Source of the DNA: Cloacibacillus porcorum
GTDB taxonomy: Bacteria; Synergistota; Synergistia; Synergistales; Synergistaceae
Direction: 5' to 3'
Assembly (NCBI RefSeq): GCF_001701045.1
Contig: NZ_CP016757.1
Span: forward strand, 1,977,501-2,041,500
Length of the DNA: 64,000 nucleotides
Position 1 is the stretch's first letter; each line of letters opens with the position of its first letter. Positions 34,822 to 42,258 of this stretch are shown here, piece by piece. The notes below the pieces were generated by a model. The model saw only the letters and a program-made list of their open reading frames with translations. It had not been told where the DNA came from and did not search any database. The position numbers and the translations under genes are program-made.

Positions 34822-36072
34822 TTATTTTACCATGCCGCCGCTTGAAAGCGGCAGCCTCACACGGAGATTGCCGCCGACGTAATCGCCTTCGGCCTTTTGG
34901 AGAAATATGCCGTACGCCTCGCCGAAGAGGCCTTTGATACGGCGGTTGAGCGTTGAAAGGACGACCTTTCCGCTCTGCGTCTCCTCCAGCTCTTCAAGGG
35001 AGAGGGCTAGCTTCATCTGCTCGTCGTCAAATGGGAGGCCGCGGCTCTCTATCTCAAGCAAAAATGCGCCCTCAGACTCCTTGCCGGTGACTGTTATCTT
35101 GACCAGGTCTTTGACGTCAGGGTTATATTTAAAGACATTTTCCAATACTGCGTGGAGCAGCATAAAAGGGCAGGGAACGCTGTAATATTTCGTAGGTACG
35201 GAGATAGCGCAGTCAAAGTGGCCGTCCAGCCTGCGCCGCTGTATCGCGGCAAAACAGTTAAGATACTTGAGCTCCTCCTCAAGAGAGACAAAACGGTTAT
35301 GGCTGTTATCGGAGAGATAGCGCATCATGTCGGAGAAATCACAGACGGTGTTCTCAGTCTCCACAGCATTCTCCTTATAGGCGAGTTTGGAGATGACGTT
35401 AAGGATATAAAAGATAAAATCGAGGCCGTAGCGGTTCTGAAAGTCTAGGAAACGCCTCACCTTCAGCGCCTCCTCAAGCGAAATACGCCTGCTCTTCTCC
35501 TCGTCGAGCTCCTGTTGTTTTCTGTCAAGCTCCTCCGTCATCATATTTTTATATTCCTCGTCGATCATATACTGCAGCATCTTCTGCATCAGCTTCGCGA
35601 CCGATTTTATCTTGCTGAAGGGGACGACGTTGATCTTTTCATAATCGGCGACGGTATCCGGGTCGTCATGCCACTCGGTCGTCGGCTTTGTGATCTCTTC
35701 GAGACCCGCCTCCGCCTCATCCGAAGGCGGTATCTTCACCTGCCCGCAGAGAACCGCCCCCATGAAGCTGCCCTTCAAAAAGAGAGGAACGGCAAAATCG
35801 ACAAGCGACGAATGGCAGTGATAAAAATAGGGTTTGCCGGTGATCGTGGCGTTCAGCCCCCCGTGGGCGTCACAGCGGAAACAGCGCTGGCGGAAGGTCT
35901 CGTCGGAACGCATCCTCTTGCAAAAGTCTGTGAAGCCGCTCATGCTGGTGATTGGATGCCCGCGATAATCGACTGAGACAAAAGATATGCCTGTAGCCTC
36001 GGCAAACTCATCCTGGATACTTTGAAGAACCTCTATCTTGATGATGTTTCTGATATCTCTTATCCCATCCAT
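34822..36072 (-). CDS. PocR-domain LytS-like histidine kinase, catalytically degenerate
   Basis: A 416-residue protein. Residues about 12-170 are a PocR sensory domain with Cys51, Cys64, Cys67 and Cys86. A coiled coil spans about 172-205, and a LytS-type kinase region follows. In this class the phosphoacceptor lies in N-P-H-F-L-F-N; here the aligned stretch is GLDFIFY (216-222), with Asp218 in place of His. The ATP-lid glycines are also weak (IESRGLPFDDE), though VLENVFKYN resembles the N-box. PocR domains in other bacteria sense 1,2-propanediol-type ligands. Most likely it senses substrate and acts by contact on the AraC-type partner encoded 42 bases downstream. GAGGAGG precedes the ATG. Confidence 0.85.
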   Translation of the reverse strand: MDGIRDIRNIIKIEVLQSIQDEFAEATGISFVSVDYRGHPITSMSGFTDFCKRMRSDETFRQRCFRCDAHGGLNATITGKPYFYHCHSSLVDFAVPLFLKGSFMGAVLCGQVKIPPSDEAEAGLEEITKPTTEWHDDPDTVADYEKINVVPFSKIKSVAKLMQKMLQYMIDEEYKNMMTEELDRKQQELDEEKSRRISLEEALKVRRFLDFQNRYGLDFIFYILNVISKLAYKENAVETENTVCDFSDMMRYLSDNSHNRFVSLEEELKYLNCFAAIQRRRLDGHFDCAISVPTKYYSVPCPFMLLHAVLENVFKYNPDVKDLVKITVTGKESEGAFLLEIESRGLPFDDEQMKLALSLEELEETQSGKVVLSTLNRRIKGLFGEAYGIFLQKAEGDYVGGNLRVRLPLSSGGMVK

Positions 36073-36140
36073 ATCGGCAGCCTCCTCAGACTTTAATTAC
36101 AGACGCCAGGCGGCGTTTCCCGCATAAAACCATCTGAACC

Positions 36141-37277
36141 TCAGACGAGCAGTTTGCCGCTGTAGGCGGTCCTGAATATCGACCTTATCTCGTCAGGGCG
36201 GAAGGGGACCGGTGCCGTCGCCATACAGCCGTCAGCCATCGCGGCCTCGGTCATGGCGTCAAGTTCCCCCTCAAATATCTTCTTATCCACTCCCGCTTCA
36301 TGGAACGAGGCCGGGATGTTAAGCTTTCTGATCAAATTTCTGGTGGCGCGTATCGCAGCAAGCGCACTCTGGCGCACGCCGTTGGAATCAAGATTCAGCA
36401 CCGCCGCCATCTGCGCGTAACGCGCCGCGGCCGGCGTAAGCGACGTGTGGCAGCCGGCGGTAAAGCTCATTACGTAGGGCAGCAGAATCGCGTTCGCCCT
36501 GCCGTGCGGCAGATGGAGCTTCGCGCCCGCCGCATGCGCAAGTGAATGGTTCGCCCCAAGCCCTGCGTTGCTGAATGCCACACCTGCCATCGTCGCGGCA
36601 TTATGCACCGCCTGGCGGGCTTCAATATTATGCGGCTCCGAATAGGCGGTCAGCAGATTCTTAAAAATCAGCTTCATCGCCTTCTCCGCCATCGCGTCCG
36701 AAAAGTCGTTCGCCCCTGTTGAGAGAAAGGCTTCTATCGCGTGCGTCAGCGCGTCCACACCCGTATCGGCGGTGACCGGCGGCGGAACGCTCTCCACCAG
36801 GGCGGCATCCAAAACGGCAAAATCCGGCAGCAGGCTGTCGTCAGCCAAAGGATACTTCATATTCCTCTCTCTGTCGGTGATAACGGCGTAGCGGCTCACC
36901 TCCGAACCTGTGCCGCTAGTCGTCGGGATCACGACAAATACCGCCCTATTGTTAATAATACCACCCGAAATATGCGAGATCGACTTCGCGGCGTCTATCG
37001 CGGAGCCGCCGCCAAAGGCGACAATCGTGTCGGCTCCAAAGGCAGTCAGCCTCTTTATACCTTCGGCTACCGTCTCCATATCGGGGTCGGGGCTGACGTC
37101 GGAAAATATCTCATATTCCGCCCCAATTTTATTTAAAAAACAGCTTACATAGGAGACTTTTCCGCTCTCGTGCATAAATTTATCTGTAACGATAAACGCC
37201 TTTTTCGTCCCGGAAAGGACCTCTTCCAAAGAAGAGGCTCCCATATATATCGTTGGCCCTAAGCAAAACTTACGCAT
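36141..37277 (-). CDS. pduQ: Iron-containing alcohol dehydrogenase, 1-propanol dehydrogenase (PduQ) type
   Basis: About 378 residues. NAD site VAFGGGSAIDAAKS, conserved IPTTSGTGSEVSRYAVIT, and iron ligands in DALTHAIEAF and NHSLAHAAGAKLHLPHG. The compact length fits PduQ, which reduces propanal to propanol and regenerates NAD+ inside the microcompartment. ATG 37277 is chosen because AAGGAG lies seven bases upstream. It heads the operon with the two regulator genes (68 bases before the kinase-like gene). Confidence 0.86.
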   Translation of the reverse strand: MRKFCLGPTIYMGASSLEEVLSGTKKAFIVTDKFMHESGKVSYVSCFLNKIGAEYEIFSDVSPDPDMETVAEGIKRLTAFGADTIVAFGGGSAIDAAKSISHISGGIINNRAVFVVIPTTSGTGSEVSRYAVITDRERNMKYPLADDSLLPDFAVLDAALVESVPPPVTADTGVDALTHAIEAFLSTGANDFSDAMAEKAMKLIFKNLLTAYSEPHNIEARQAVHNAATMAGVAFSNAGLGANHSLAHAAGAKLHLPHGRANAILLPYVMSFTAGCHTSLTPAAARYAQMAAVLNLDSNGVRQSALAAIRATRNLIRKLNIPASFHEAGVDKKIFEGELDAMTEAAMADGCMATAPVPFRPDEIRSIFRTAYSGKLLV

Positions 37278-37443
37278 CAATGTTCTCCTTGCCTGATAAA
37301 AGTTTACAAACAGCGCCGATAATACGGCTGCTTTCATTATAGGCAATTTGAATTGATTTTTCGGGTCATTGTTTGTCCAAATTATGACAAAAAATTACAG
37401 TATTATTTTATCCCAGGCAGATATTGATGGCAATAGGCAGTAA

Positions 37444-37473
37444 GTTAAGATTTATTGAGCATATGTTAAGATT
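37444..37473 (-). promoter_or_regulatory. Direct repeats GTTAAGATT upstream of pduQ
   Basis: GTTAAGATT occurs at 37444-37452 and 37465-37473, exactly 21 bp apart (two helical turns), in the 228-bp region upstream of pduQ. Nearby TTTGTC-N8-GACAAA (37365-37388 region) forms an inverted repeat. Both are candidate sites for the AraC-type regulator or another factor. Confidence 0.4.
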
Positions 37474-37505
37474 ATTATCAGGACATAGAAACTTTTTTGG
37501 ACAAG

Positions 37506-38174
37506 TTATGAATATTTCGAAATAACTTCAGAGCTCCAGGAGATCAGCAGCTCGGAAGCGGCACGGAACTCCGCTGAGCCCAGCCCGTCGGATTGAAGAG
37601 ACGTCCATAATTCAAGCACGGCAAGGTCACCGCCCTCCAACAGGCTGACAAGTTCGGTCCGTTTTTTTACATAGTGGCCGCTCTCGCAGAAATACTTCGC
37701 GCGCAGCACAAAGAAGGCGGATTTATAGAGTGAGACGAGGATATCGGCGCTCTTTTCATAGAGATAGTTGTGACAGCCGCCGTGATATATCGCGCAGGCT
37801 CCGTCGCGCACGGCTCCGGCCGCCGCCCCTTCATCAAAAAGGCGGCTGAGCAGCCCCAGGGAGCCGTATAAAGGCACCGTATCAAAATAGAGGATAAACA
37901 GCTCGGAGGGCGTCCAGGAGAGCAGCTCCCTCTCCCCTGAGATAAAGCCGCAGGCCAGTTCGCCGTGCGGCATCCCGTCCAGCACCGCGCGGTAGCTGTC
38001 AAGGTCAGAGACTGAGAGAGACTTTAAAATCACCACGATGTCAATGTCACTGTCCGGCGCAGCCTCTCCGCGGCCATAACTGCCCTGAAGGCCCGCGAAG
38101 AGAAGCCTCTCTCCGTAAACGCCGCGTAGTCTTTCCGTTAAATCAGAACTCCACTTTTCAATATCAATGGTCAT
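37506..38174 (-). CDS. Nucleotidyltransferase-domain protein
   Basis: About 222 residues. An N-terminal minimal nucleotidyltransferase fold has GSYGRGEAAPDSDIDIVV (about residues 31-48), with the GS and DxD catalytic residues intact. The helical C-terminal region resembles those of small aminoglycoside- or lincosamide-type adenylyltransferases and HEPN-like partners. The substrate is unknown. ATG 38174 is chosen because GGAGGGG lies seven bases upstream. It stands alone between the pduQ control region and the tRNA genes. Confidence 0.78.
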   Translation of the reverse strand: MTIDIEKWSSDLTERLRGVYGERLLFAGLQGSYGRGEAAPDSDIDIVVILKSLSVSDLDSYRAVLDGMPHGELACGFISGERELLSWTPSELFILYFDTVPLYGSLGLLSRLFDEGAAAGAVRDGACAIYHGGCHNYLYEKSADILVSLYKSAFFVLRAKYFCESGHYVKKRTELVSLLEGGDLAVLELWTSLQSDGLGSAEFRAASELLISWSSEVISKYS

Positions 38175-38218
38175 CCGGTCGCCCCTCCATCTTGACAATT
38201 CATAGGTATTCACAGTCA

Positions 38219-38254
38219 ACAAAAAACGCAGTTGCCCCTAAAGGTAACTGCGTT
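38219..38254 (-). terminator. Intrinsic terminator of the tRNA operon
   Basis: On the minus strand AACGCAGTTACC pairs with GGCAACTGCGTT (38225-38254, 6-base loop), followed by a T6 run. It lies just downstream of tRNA-Glu. Confidence 0.85.
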
Positions 38255-38268
38255 ATGCCTTAAAAAAT

Positions 38269-38344
38269 TGGCAGTCCCAAGGGGATTCGAACCCCTGCCG
38301 TCGCCGTGAAAGGGCGATGTCCTAGACCTCTAGACGATGGGACC
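38269..38344 (-). tRNA. tRNA-Glu (anticodon TTC)
   Basis: 76 bases including an encoded CCA. The acceptor GGTCCCA/TGGGACT, anticodon stem TCGCC-CTTTCAC-GGCGA with TTC, and T arm CAGGGG-TTCGAAT-CCCC fold normally. It lies 7 bases downstream of tRNA-Lys on the same transcript. Confidence 0.96.
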
Positions 38345-38351
38345 GTCAAAG

Positions 38352-38427
38352 TGGTGAGCCGTCCGGGACTTGAACCCGGGACACCCGGATTAAAAGTCCG
38401 GTGCTCTGCCAACTGAGCTAACGGCTC
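38352..38427 (-). tRNA. tRNA-Lys (anticodon TTT)
   Basis: 76 bases with encoded CCA. Acceptor GAGCCGT/ACGGCTC, D arm GCTC-AGTTGGCA-GAGC, anticodon arm CCGGA-CTTTTAA-TCCGG with TTT, and T arm CCGGG-TTCAAGT-CCCGG are all present. It is first in a two-tRNA operon. Confidence 0.96.
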
Positions 38428-38448
38428 GCTCAAGTATCACGAGGAGAT

Positions 38449-38476
38449 ATTATACAGCATTTTAGGATTTCGTCAA
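38449..38476 (-). promoter_or_regulatory. Promoter of the tRNA-Lys/Glu operon
   Basis: TTGACG (38471-38476) and a perfect TATAAT (38449-38454) are separated by 16 bases, about 22 bases upstream of mature tRNA-Lys. Confidence 0.85.
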
Positions 38477-38511
38477 TATATCTCCCGAAAAAAGTTCCGG
38501 CGTTGTTAATT

Positions 38512-38674
38512 GCAAAAGTAACCGCGTCCCCCAAGTGATATAAGCATCGTAATAACTTCTGCAAAAAAGATAAGAGAACGCCAGTCGCATTAACTTTTGC
38601 AAAGGAGTTCTGGCATTTTAAATTTGTTTTTACGCTGTACAGACAATAGCTTTAGAGGTCTCGGTTACTTTTGC
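38512..38674. repeat. 163-bp MITE-like element with 13-bp terminal inverted repeats
   Basis: GCAAAAGTAACCG (38512-38524) and its exact reverse complement (38662-38674) bound a non-coding AT-rich segment. The inside holds imperfect pairing between GAACGCCAG and CTGGCATT. No clear target duplication is seen. It occupies most of the 336-bp space between the tRNA operon and the DUF501 gene. A small non-autonomous transposable element is the simplest reading. Confidence 0.5.
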
Positions 38675-38763
38675 TATTCACCGAAGATCCCGCCGCAGCC
38701 ATAAGGCCGGAGCGGAATCTGATAATCCATTTCCTTTATGGAAAACTCTAACTCCGTCAAGGC

Positions 38764-39387
38764 TCAGGGACACGGATCTGCCGGCGGCTTTAGGCAGCGT
38801 CCGTCGGCGCAGTCGAGCGCTCCGAGTTTTTCCGCAAGCCACTCTCCCGCGGGATGCGCACCCATTCCAAGCCAGGTGGCGGTCTGCAGGTGAAGGCACT
38901 TCACCGCCTGCCGCGCCTCCCGCCAGTTTATGCCGCCCACGCCGGATTCGGTGAGCACACGCCTCATCCCCTCGTTCATTTCGGAGAGCGCGGAAGATTT
39001 ACCCCCGCCGATGAGGACGAGACGCAGCGCCGCGTAATCCTGGTGCATCTTCTCCACCGCCGCCGCAGGCATGGCGGCAAAGAGCGCCTCCAGCTCCGAT
39101 ATCCGCTGCTCCGATTCAAGCTCGCCGCAGCGGTGGTCAAGAAAGGGGCAGGTGAGCCAAAATATCGTCGGAAAGGGGACTCCGGAGGCGGAGACGGGCG
39201 AAGACACTATGATCTGCGGGCAGCCGTGGCGGCAGCGCCTCGCCGCGGCGATCACCGCGGAGGCGTCAAATTTCCGGCCACGCATCTGCCTGCGCAGTAC
39301 GGAGACGTCTTTCTCACCAATCTCCGTCCAAAAGGCCGGAAGAGTATACTCTTCCGGCCCCGTCTTTTCTATGGGTTGACCTGTCAC
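38764..39387 (-). CDS. DUF501-family protein
   Basis: A 207-residue protein with the DUF501 pattern: an N-terminal R-x-M-R-G-R region, ASGVPFPTIFWLTCPFLDHRCGELES in the middle, and a His/Cys-rich C-terminal end (CLHLQTATWLGMGAHPAG). Family function is not established; in many genomes it lies near divIC/ftsB and S1 genes. It starts at GTG one base after the stop of the S1-domain gene, so the two are in one operon. Confidence 0.8.
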   Translation of the reverse strand: MTGQPIEKTGPEEYTLPAFWTEIGEKDVSVLRRQMRGRKFDASAVIAAARRCRHGCPQIIVSSPVSASGVPFPTIFWLTCPFLDHRCGELESEQRISELEALFAAMPAAAVEKMHQDYAALRLVLIGGGKSSALSEMNEGMRRVLTESGVGGINWREARQAVKCLHLQTATWLGMGAHPAGEWLAEKLGALDCADGRCLKPPADPCP

Positions 39388-39388
39388 G

Positions 39389-39853
39389 TTACTTCTTACC
39401 AGCGGTACCGCTGCCGCCCGCGCGGCGTTTGGTTCCGCGGGGGTCTTTGCATTTGCTGTTCAGGTCGGCGATCTTTTCGTCACTGAATTTAAGGAAGTTT
39501 GTCAGCTTTTTTTCAAAATCCTCTTCACGATGAACGGGCGGGCGGACCTCTCTTACCTGCAGAGCTTTGATCGACAGGTCTATACGGCCTTTATCGTCGA
39601 TCTTTATGACCTTTGCCGTGATGTTCTTACCCTGTTCAAGAACATCTTCTACCTTTTTCACATAGTTGTGGGAGAGCTCCGAGATATGTACCATGGCCTT
39701 CTGGCCTGATTCAAGTCTTACAAAGGCTCCGTATGGCGCGACATGTTCTACCGTGCCGCTTACTGTTTCTCCCACGCTTACCGCCGGTGCTGCTGCAGCC
39801 GCCTTCTCTGCCATCTGTGGTTTCTGACCTCCAAAATTTGTTTTAAAAGACAA
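39389..39853 (-). CDS. S1 RNA-binding domain protein (general stress protein 13-like)
   Basis: A 154-residue protein with an Ala-rich start, one S1 OB-fold domain at about 28-100 (GETVSGTVEHVAPYGAFVRL; MVHISELSHNYVKKVEDVLEQG; AKVIKIDDKGRIDLSIKAL), and a basic Arg/Gly/Lys-rich C-terminal tail. Similar proteins (YugI/GSP13, YabR) bind RNA or ribosomes. It is translationally close to the DUF501 gene. Confidence 0.85.
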   Translation of the reverse strand: MSFKTNFGGQKPQMAEKAAAAAPAVSVGETVSGTVEHVAPYGAFVRLESGQKAMVHISELSHNYVKKVEDVLEQGKNITAKVIKIDDKGRIDLSIKALQVREVRPPVHREEDFEKKLTNFLKFSDEKIADLNSKCKDPRGTKRRAGGSGTAGKK

Positions 39854-39927
39854 CGATATATTATAAGCCTCTGAAAGGCTATAAAGGGAATTGTACCATA
39901 TTTTTCAATATTAGTATTGCAAAAGGA

Positions 39928-40290
39928 TTATTTCAGCGCTCTTTCAATAGCTTCGGCGACACGCTCTGACTGAAGCGGTTTGATGAAAAAGTCAGACGCT
40001 CCCGCGCGGATCGCCTCTATCACCTGGTTTTGCTGGTTCATTGCGCTGACCATCACCACCTTAGCCTTTGGGTGATCGTGCTTGATCGCCTTAAGCGCCG
40101 CGATCCCGTCCATCTCCGGCATGGCGATATCAAGGGTCACAATGTCCGGGCGAAGCTCATTGTACATGCGAACCGCCTCTTTGCCGTTCTCCGCTTCGCC
40201 TACGACGCTGTATCCGTCTCTTATGAGCATGTCCTTAAGAATCATACGCATGTGTGTGGAATCTTCCGCTATCAGCACTGTCGCCTTCAT
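39928..40290 (-). CDS. cheY: CheY-like single-domain response regulator
   Basis: A 120-residue receiver with all catalytic residues: acidic pair ED (residues 9-10), phosphoacceptor Asp in TLDIAMP (about 54), Ser in MVSAMN and Lys in FIKP. It has no output domain. It starts 18 bases after codY ends. In Bacillus, motility genes follow codY, so a motility or chemotaxis role is plausible but not proven; no kinase is nearby. Confidence 0.87.
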   Translation of the reverse strand: MKATVLIAEDSTHMRMILKDMLIRDGYSVVGEAENGKEAVRMYNELRPDIVTLDIAMPEMDGIAALKAIKHDHPKAKVVMVSAMNQQNQVIEAIRAGASDFFIKPLQSERVAEAIERALK

Positions 40291-40308
40291 CTTTGCCGCT
40301 CCTTTCGC

Positions 40309-41142
40309 TTATCTGGCCGCGATGCCAAGCTCCTCAAGAAAGAGGGGGCTCAGGACCTTGATGTAGGTACCCTTCATTCCAAGACTTCTGCTCTCTATTA
40401 TACCCGCACTTCCCAATTTTCTCAGCGCATTTACGATAACGCTTCTGGTAACTCCGACCCGGTCGGCGACTTTGCTCGCGACGACGACGCCCTCGGGGCC
40501 GCCGAGATCTTCGATGATGTGACGGACGGACTCGACCTCCGAGTAGGAGAGGGCACGCATGGCCATCTGGACGACAAGGCGTTCGCGGCCGCGCTCTTCT
40601 ATCGATTTGCCCCGATCGTTGAGGATCTCAAGGCCGACGACGGTCGAAAGGTATTCTGCGAGCACCAGGTCACGGGTGTCAAACTGGCAGCCGAAGCGGG
40701 CAAGGATGAGGGTACCGAGCCTCTCTCCCGCGCCGTTGATGGGGACGATGAGGACATGCTTGTTGGAATAGGCGCAGGGCTGGTCCGCGTAGGCGCAGAG
40801 ACCGTGGTCGGTGTGGTTGAGCACCGATTCGTGGAACTGGTTCACCTTCTCAACGTAGGGGGCCGGCATCGCTCCGTTTATGAGGATCTCCGCCATTATC
40901 GGGCAGTCGTACTCGCTGACCCAGGCATAGCCGAGTATCCGCCCCTCTCTGTTTATCACGTAGACGTTTGCAGCTGAGAGGTCCGACATCAGCCTCGCAA
41001 GTTTCGGGTAGTCCGGAGTTCCTCTGTCTTTACGCGCCTGGAGCACACGGCTTACGACGCGGGTCTTTTCAAGCAGGTCCTGCATTGCGGACTGGTTCAT
41101 TATCTTAGGACGGTTTTCAATAAGTTCTTTCGGCGTATCCAT
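40309..41142 (-). CDS. codY: GTP- and branched-chain-amino-acid-sensing regulator CodY
   Basis: A 277-residue CodY. The N-terminal GAF ligand domain (about 1-160) binds branched-chain amino acids in Bacillus. A linker and a C-terminal winged HTH follow (ASKVADRVGVTRSVIVNALRKL, then SAGIIESRSLGMKGTYIKVL), nearly identical to the Firmicutes consensus. It represses nutrient-scavenging genes when GTP and Ile/Leu/Val are high. It lies 36 bases downstream of xerC. Candidate CodY boxes occur upstream of xerC (42121-42135) and pduA (33553-33567). Confidence 0.95.
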   Translation of the reverse strand: MDTPKELIENRPKIMNQSAMQDLLEKTRVVSRVLQARKDRGTPDYPKLARLMSDLSAANVYVINREGRILGYAWVSEYDCPIMAEILINGAMPAPYVEKVNQFHESVLNHTDHGLCAYADQPCAYSNKHVLIVPINGAGERLGTLILARFGCQFDTRDLVLAEYLSTVVGLEILNDRGKSIEERGRERLVVQMAMRALSYSEVESVRHIIEDLGGPEGVVVASKVADRVGVTRSVIVNALRKLGSAGIIESRSLGMKGTYIKVLSPLFLEELGIAAR

Positions 41143-41178
41143 TAAATTGCCTCCCTGATTTATCTCTTAATATCAAGA

Positions 41179-42081
41179 CTATAATTCTTCATCTTCCAAA
41201 GCTCTGGGGTGTACCTCCAGATAGCTCTTTTTGATCTGGTCAGAGGTTATCGAGAGATACCTCTGCGTTGACGCGATGCTCTCATGACCCAGCATCTCCT
41301 GCACCACCCGGAGCGGCGCCCCGTTTTCCAGCATGTGCGTGGCGCAGCTGTGGCGCAGCGTGTGCGGCGTCACTCCATGAAGTCCGGCGCGCGCCGCGGC
41401 GCGCAGCACTATACGGTCTACCGTGCGAACCGTAAGGCGCTCGGCCCCCTTGGCGGAGAGAAATACCGGAGCCCTGCCGTCGACGCAGGTGATATCGCGC
41501 CACTCCTCAAAGAGCTTTTTCAGCGGCGCGCCTATCGGCACGAGACGTTCTTTGTCCCCCTTGCCAAGGACGCGCAGCATCCGCTCCTCAAGCTCTACCA
41601 TGTTCCAGTTGAGTCCGATAAGCTCCGAGACGCGAAGCCCGGCGCCGTACATCAGCTCAAGCACGAGCCGGTCGCGCATGAAGCTCTTTGAACCCTCTTC
41701 CGGCCCCTCCGTAAGCAGCTTGTCGATCTGCTCGTAAGAGAGGGCGCGCGGCAGCGCTTCAGCTTTTTTGGGGCCTTTCAGCCCCAGCGAGGGGTCCTCG
41801 GTGATATCTCCGCGCCAGCAAAGCCAAGCCGTGAATCCGCGTACGGCCGAGAGCCTTCTTGAAGCGGAGCTTTTTGCTTCGCCCACCCCAAGGATGCTGC
41901 TCAAAAAAATACGTATCGCGCGGGTATCTATCTCGCGCACATCGGTAATTCCCTGATTGGAAAGATAACCTTTGAAGTGAGTAAGGTCTATCTTATAGTT
42001 TACCGTTGTATGTTTAGATTTACCCAGTGATGTCAAATATTCAATATACGCATTGATACTATCAGATATATTCTCCATCAT
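41179..42081 (-). CDS. xerC: XerC/XerD-family tyrosine recombinase
   Basis: About 300 residues. The N-terminal SAM-like core-binding domain (SINAYIEYLTSLGKSKHTTVNYKIDL) is followed by a catalytic domain with Arg in YGAGLRVSELIGL, Lys in LGKGDKERLVPIG, HTLRHSCATHML, the second His in MLGHESIASTQRYLSI, and the Tyr nucleophile there. It probably resolves chromosome dimers at dif, as CodV/XerC does in Bacillus. ATG 42081 is chosen; a -10 element ends seven bases before it, so the mRNA may be leaderless. A GTG at 42138 would extend into the promoter. Confidence 0.9.
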   Translation of the reverse strand: MMENISDSINAYIEYLTSLGKSKHTTVNYKIDLTHFKGYLSNQGITDVREIDTRAIRIFLSSILGVGEAKSSASRRLSAVRGFTAWLCWRGDITEDPSLGLKGPKKAEALPRALSYEQIDKLLTEGPEEGSKSFMRDRLVLELMYGAGLRVSELIGLNWNMVELEERMLRVLGKGDKERLVPIGAPLKKLFEEWRDITCVDGRAPVFLSAKGAERLTVRTVDRIVLRAAARAGLHGVTPHTLRHSCATHMLENGAPLRVVQEMLGHESIASTQRYLSITSDQIKKSYLEVHPRALEDEEL

Positions 42082-42088
42082 GAACGGT

Positions 42089-42135
42089 ATTTTAACAGGA
42101 AAATTGTAAATATCAAGCGAAATTTTAAGAAAATT
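42089..42135 (-). promoter_or_regulatory. xerC-codY promoter with near-consensus CodY box
   Basis: On the minus strand TTGATA (42111-42116) and TAAAAT (42089-42094) are 16 bases apart. Five bases upstream, AATTTTAAGAAAATT (42121-42135, plus strand) matches the CodY consensus AATTTTCWGAAAATT at 14 of 15 positions. Autoregulation by the CodY encoded downstream is the natural inference. Confidence 0.65.
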
Positions 42136-42210
42136 CACAAGTAACTGTACAATGTGTACGATTTAACAAACTCCTGCGGGCAGGAACCGCAGACGGGAAG
42201 AGGAAAACAA

Positions 42211-42255
42211 CGCCGTACGGCCCGGATAAATCATCACAGGCCGTATGGTACGGCG
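42211..42255 (-). terminator. Terminator of the lepB-to-trmFO operon
   Basis: CGCCGTACGGCC (42211-42222) pairs with GGCCGT-ATG-GTACGGCG (42239-42255) in an imperfect stem. On the minus strand it is followed by TTGTTTTCCTCTTCC, just after the trmFO stop. Confidence 0.65.
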
Positions 42256-42258
42256 GGA

